Assembly (NCBI GenBank): GCA_902782875.1
Contig: CACZPE010000303.1
Location: 1 to 9,531, forward strand
DNA: 9,531 nt
Direction: 5' to 3'
From: an uncultured Ruminococcus sp.
GTDB taxonomy: Bacteria; Bacillota_A; Clostridia; Oscillospirales; Ruminococcaceae
Made by a program: the position numbers and the translations under genes. Below the pieces are notes generated by a model, which saw only the letters and a program-made list of their open reading frames with translations, had not been told where the DNA came from and ran no database searches. Shown here in pieces: positions 7,137-9,531 of this stretch (positions within the stretch are counted from its first letter, which is position 1; each line of letters starts with the position of its first letter).

Positions 7137-7225
7137 GGTATAGGGTTCAGAGTTTAGTTTTTAGAAAAAAAGGGCGCATCAGCGCCCTTTTACTATACCC
7201 TTGACCCTATACCCTGAACCCTATA
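7134..7225. repeat. Inverted element of 14-base telomere-like units at the convergent junction
   Basis: The arms TATAGGGTTCAG (7139-7150) and CTGAACCCTATA (7214-7225) are perfect 12-base inverted repeats. On the - strand the right side holds tandem 14-base units: TATAGGGTTCAGGG (7212-7225), TATAGGGTCAAGGG (7198-7211) and the partial TATAG (7193-7197). The left side has TAGGG (7134-7138) followed by TATAGGGTTCAGAG (7139-7152), one mismatch from the first unit. The terminator hairpin lies in the middle. The rapZ stop codon TAG (7134-7136) and the cdd stop codon (7221-7223 on the - strand) both lie within the element, so it spans the entire gap between the two genes. It may be a small mobile palindromic repeat (MITE/REP-like) or a locally grown minisatellite. 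Confidence 0.7.
7165..7191. terminator. Bidirectional Rho-independent terminator between rapZ and cdd
   Basis: The stem GGGCGC (7172-7177) and GCGCCC (7182-7187) closes on an ATCA loop. It is flanked by A7 (7165-7171) and TTTT (7188-7191), which extend the pairing and supply a U-tract in each direction. The U-tract is stronger for the - strand. Placed between two convergent operons, it should end both rapZ and cdd transcripts. Confidence 0.88.
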
Positions 7226-7625
7226 ATCTAAATGAATTAGGGAGGAGATCCTCGAGGGTCGAGGTCCTGTCTTTCATTACTATGCGTATGTTATGCTCCG
7301 CAAATTCCGAAAGGAACTGCAGGCATATGCCGCAGGGATATGTATCTGTAAGGGTATTCTCTTCGCTTTCGTCAAGAGATCCGCCCGCAACAGCTATCGC
7401 GATAAACTTCGTATACCCCTGTGAAACAGCCTTTACAGCGGCGGTGCGCTCTGCGCATATCGTGCCGCCGTAGGATGCATTCTCAACATTACAGCCCGTG
7501 AATATCTCTTCCGCGCCGAATTCATCCGCAGCGATGAGAGCCGCTCCCACTCTGAAATAGGAGTAGGGGGAGTACGAAAACTGCCTTGCGCTCTCTGCAA
7601 GCTTAAAAAGTTCTCTGTCAGTCAT
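7221..7625 (-). CDS. cdd: Cytidine deaminase
   Basis: A zinc enzyme of pyrimidine salvage that converts (deoxy)cytidine to (deoxy)uridine in the cytoplasm. The 134-residue product is the size of the small homotetrameric form. Features are the N-terminal SYSPYSYFRVGAAL (17-30), GCNVENASYGGTICAER (44-60) with zinc ligand Cys57 and catalytic Glu59, and PCGICLQ (97-103) with zinc ligands Cys98 and Cys101. Leu102 replaces the arginine usual in PCGACRQ. The C-terminus DLLPNSFRL fits the family's LLP-x-F ending. The ATG at 7625 matches family N-termini and overlaps the ppa stop by 8 bases. An in-frame GTG at 7634 is a real alternative, because AAGGGAAGG ends 4 bases before it. Last gene of the glmS-ppa-cdd operon. 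Confidence 0.94.
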   Translation of the reverse strand: MTDRELFKLAESARQFSYSPYSYFRVGAALIAADEFGAEEIFTGCNVENASYGGTICAERTAAVKAVSQGYTKFIAIAVAGGSLDESEENTLTDTYPCGICLQFLSEFAEHNIRIVMKDRTSTLEDLLPNSFRL

Positions 7626-8172
7626 TGCAACCACTCGGCCTTCCCTTGCAGAAATACTCGATATAGCGGTCTATGCATCTTTCAACGATCTCAACTGCAG
7701 CCGCCCTGTCCTTTACCTCATCGACAACGGTGGTCTTGCCCTCGAGCTGCTTGTATACAGAGAAGAAATGGGACATCTCCTCGAATTTGTGCGGCGGCAG
7801 CTCCTTTAAATCCTGATAGGTGTTGTATGTCGGGTCCTCAAAGGGAACGGCTATGATCTTGTCATCCTTAGCGCCGTCATCTAGCATCGAGATAACGCCT
7901 ATGGGATAGCATCTTACAAGCGCCATTGAATATATCGGCTCTGAGCAGAGCACAAGCACATCGAGCGGGTCTCCATCCTCGGCATATGTTCTCGGTATAA
8001 AGCCGTAGTTCGCAGGATAATGTGTAGAGGTATAGAGAACTCTGTCAAGACGCAGCAGGCCTGTTTTCTTGTCAAGCTCATATTTCATCTTGCTTCCCTT
8101 GGGTATCTCTATTACGGAAAAGAAGCTTTCCTTTGTTATGCGGTCGGGTTCTATATCATGCCATATGTTCAT
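7618..8172 (-). CDS. ppa: Inorganic pyrophosphatase, soluble family I
   Basis: Hydrolyses pyrophosphate to two phosphates, pulling biosynthetic reactions forward. The 184 residues match the bacterial hexameric family I enzyme. The signature DGDPLDVLVL is at 66-75. Alignment by eye with E. coli PPase keeps its active-site set: Glu22, Lys30, Arg44, Tyr56, Asp66, Asp68, Asp71, Asp98, Asp103, Lys105, Tyr140 and Lys141. This is not the manganese family II enzyme found in many other Firmicutes, nor the membrane proton-pumping type. The start is supported by GGAGG at 8179-8183 (read on the - strand), six bases before ATG. It lies 48 bases downstream of glmS with no clear terminator or promoter between them, and its end overlaps cdd. 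Confidence 0.96.
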   Translation of the reverse strand: MNIWHDIEPDRITKESFFSVIEIPKGSKMKYELDKKTGLLRLDRVLYTSTHYPANYGFIPRTYAEDGDPLDVLVLCSEPIYSMALVRCYPIGVISMLDDGAKDDKIIAVPFEDPTYNTYQDLKELPPHKFEEMSHFFSVYKQLEGKTTVVDEVKDRAAAVEIVERCIDRYIEYFCKGRPSGCND

Positions 8173-8220
8173 GTATATCCTCCATTCAGGGCTGTTTCAA
8201 AGCAGCGGCAGATTTACCAA

Positions 8221-9531
8221 TCATTCAACAGTTACCGATTTTGCAAGATTTCTCGGCTTGTCAACATCAAGTCCCTTTGCAACGGATACATAGTATCCCA
8301 TCAGCTGCAGGGGTATCACCGCAAGGCTTGCGGCAAAGTGCTCATCTATCTTGGGCACATATATGGTGAAGTCCGCGGTATCTTCTATCGCATAGTGGCC
8401 GTAGGTGGTAAGGCCCATAAGATATGCGCCTCTCGACTTTACCTCCACCATGTTGCTGACAGTCTTTTCATAGAGGTCGGGCTGTGTCAGCGAGCTTATA
8501 ACGAGCACTCCGTCCTCGATAAGGCTGATGGTGCCGTGCTTGAGCTCACCTGCTGCGTATGCCTCGGAATGGATATAGCTTATCTCCTTCATCTTGACGC
8601 TGCCCTCAAGGCATATTGCGTAGTCAACTCCCCTGCCTATGAAGAATATATCCTTCGCTGCGGAGAATTTATTTGCAAACCACTGTATGCGCTCCTTGTC
8701 GGAGAGTATCTTCTCTATCTTGTCGGGTATAGTTTCAAGCTCTGCGATATATCCGCTGTACTGCTCATCGGTGATAGTGCCTCTTACCCTTGCAAATTCA
8801 ATAGCTATGGTATAGGCAACGATAAGCTGTGCGCTGTATGCCTTTGTTGTGGCAACGGATATCTCGGGACCTGCAAGGGTATAGATAACGCTGTCTGCAT
8901 CCCTTGCAATGGACGAGCCCACAACATTTACTATACCGAGAGTCTTCACGCCCATAGCCTTGGCTATATTCATAGCCTCGCGGCTGTCGGCGGTCTCGCC
9001 CGACTGGGATATGATTATTACAAGGCCCTTGGGGTCGAGCAGGAGCTTACGGTATCTGAACTCTGATGCAAGCTCTACTCTTACGGGGATATGAGCCAGG
9101 TCCTCTATGACGTACTGTGCACACATGCCCACGTGCCATGCGGAGCCGCAGGCTACGATATATATCTGCGATATATCCTTTATCTCGTCCTCGGTAAGGC
9201 CTGCCTGTGAGAGATCGATCTTTCCGTCCTTGACGATAGAAGTGAGAGTATCACGCACAGCGCGGGGCTGCTCGTGTATCTCCTTTATCATGAAATGTTC
9301 GTAGCCGCCCTTTTCTGCCGCCTCGGTGTCCCATTCGATGGTGACGCTCTGCTTCTCTATCTCCTCGCTGTCGATGGTATAGAATACAGCCTTGCCGGGA
9401 GTGAGCCTTGCAAATTCAAGATTGTCTATGTAGTATACATTTCTTGTGTACTTGAGTATGGCGGGAACATCGGATGCGATATAGGTATCGGTATCGGTCA
9501 CGCCGATTATCATGGGGCTGTCTTTTCTTGC
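8221..9531 (-). CDS. glmS: Glutamine-fructose-6-phosphate aminotransferase (isomerising), C-terminal part
   Basis: GlmS makes glucosamine-6-phosphate from fructose-6-phosphate and glutamine, the entry step to UDP-GlcNAc and peptidoglycan. The frame is open to the right edge, and the six codons before the ATG at 9513 read ARKDSP, the conserved end of the glutaminase domain. That ATG is therefore internal, and about 170 N-terminal residues, with the catalytic Cys1, lie outside. Counting from that ATG, the first SIS domain has VACGSAWHVG (120-129) and ISQSGETADS (168-177). The second SIS domain has FIGRG (291-295) and KMKEISYIHSEAYAAGEL (307-324). Lys307, Glu310, His326 and Lys425 match E. coli Lys485, Glu488, His504 and Lys603, with no length change from there to the ending KSVTVE. 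First visible gene of the - operon. Any glmS ribozyme would be upstream, outside the window. Confidence 0.97.
   Translation of the reverse strand, partial: ARKDSPMIIGVTDTDTYIASDVPAILKYTRNVYYIDNLEFARLTPGKAVFYTIDSEEIEKQSVTIEWDTEAAEKGGYEHFMIKEIHEQPRAVRDTLTSIVKDGKIDLSQAGLTEDEIKDISQIYIVACGSAWHVGMCAQYVIEDLAHIPVRVELASEFRYRKLLLDPKGLVIIISQSGETADSREAMNIAKAMGVKTLGIVNVVGSSIARDADSVIYTLAGPEISVATTKAYSAQLIVAYTIAIEFARVRGTITDEQYSGYIAELETIPDKIEKILSDKERIQWFANKFSAAKDIFFIGRGVDYAICLEGSVKMKEISYIHSEAYAAGELKHGTISLIEDGVLVISSLTQPDLYEKTVSNMVEVKSRGAYLMGLTTYGHYAIEDTADFTIYVPKIDEHFAASLAVIPLQLMGYYVSVAKGLDVDKPRNLAKSVTVE

Noticed and set aside
7134..7225. CRISPR-like or phage attachment-site reading of the repeats
   Set aside because: The units are directly tandem with no spacers, are only 14 bases long and are inverted around a terminator. 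No cas gene, integrase or tRNA is nearby.
7626..7634. GTG start for cdd at 7634, adding three residues
   Set aside because: Not fully excluded: the ribosome site fits it well. The ATG at 7625 was preferred because it gives the usual family N-terminus and every other complete gene here starts with ATG.
8173..8220. Terminator or separate promoter between glmS and ppa
   Set aside because: Only a weak 4-bp GCTG/CAGC pairing without a U-tract is present, and no convincing -35/-10 pair. Read-through as one operon is more likely.
8020..9066. 348-codon open frame on the + strand opposite glmS and ppa
   Set aside because: It lies over conserved SIS-domain and pyrophosphatase coding sequence. Its product is low-complexity in character (Tyr/Cys/Leu-rich) and has no suitable ribosome site.

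Overview
The window comes from a chromosome of a Gram-positive, Ruminococcus-like member of the Clostridia. This is inferred from G/A-rich Shine-Dalgarno sites, near-exclusive ATG starts, frequent AGG/AGA arginine codons, strong use of ATA for isoleucine, and an InlB-type repeat protein of the kind common in gut Firmicutes. The genus is an inference from style and family content. There is no phage, CRISPR, IS element or rRNA/tRNA gene in the window. Almost every base is in a gene, and the longest non-coding stretch is the 170 bases from 1488 to 1657.

Layout. (1) Bases 3-1487 (+) hold the 3' part of a protein whose left end is cut off by the window. It ends an InlB B-type repeat and continues into a long helical, coiled-coil-bearing region with no recognised domain. 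A perfect GC-rich hairpin at 1527-1556 terminates it. (2) A near-consensus promoter (1591-1619) starts a six-gene + strand operon: prmA (ribosomal protein L11 methyltransferase), an unrecognised beta-propeller-like protein, dusB (tRNA dihydrouridine synthase), rimI (S18 N-terminal acetyltransferase), tsaD (tRNA t6A synthesis) and rapZ (P-loop RNase adapter/regulator family). Spacing is 4- and 14-base overlaps or gaps of 11 to 32 bases. (3) Bases 7134-7225 are a short inverted-repeat element built from a 14-base telomere-like unit around a bidirectional terminator. It fills the convergent junction and contains the stop codons of both flanking genes. (4) On the - strand, read right to left, lie glmS (5' part outside the window), ppa (family I inorganic pyrophosphatase) and cdd (cytidine deaminase), apparently one operon.

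How the genes fit. The + operon is mostly a 'translation-apparatus modification' cluster: two ribosomal-protein modifiers (PrmA, RimI) and two tRNA modifiers (DusB, TsaD). The propeller protein is the one unknown inside it. The - operon joins amino-sugar supply for the cell wall (GlmS), pyrophosphate removal (Ppa) and pyrimidine salvage (Cdd). RapZ lies tail-to-tail with this operon, about 1.1 kb from glmS. That is notable because in enterobacteria RapZ controls GlmS synthesis; no such link is established here. I see no clear new defence or mobile system. The best leads are the C-terminal region of the first protein, the propeller protein, the repeat/terminator element and the rapZ-glmS proximity.
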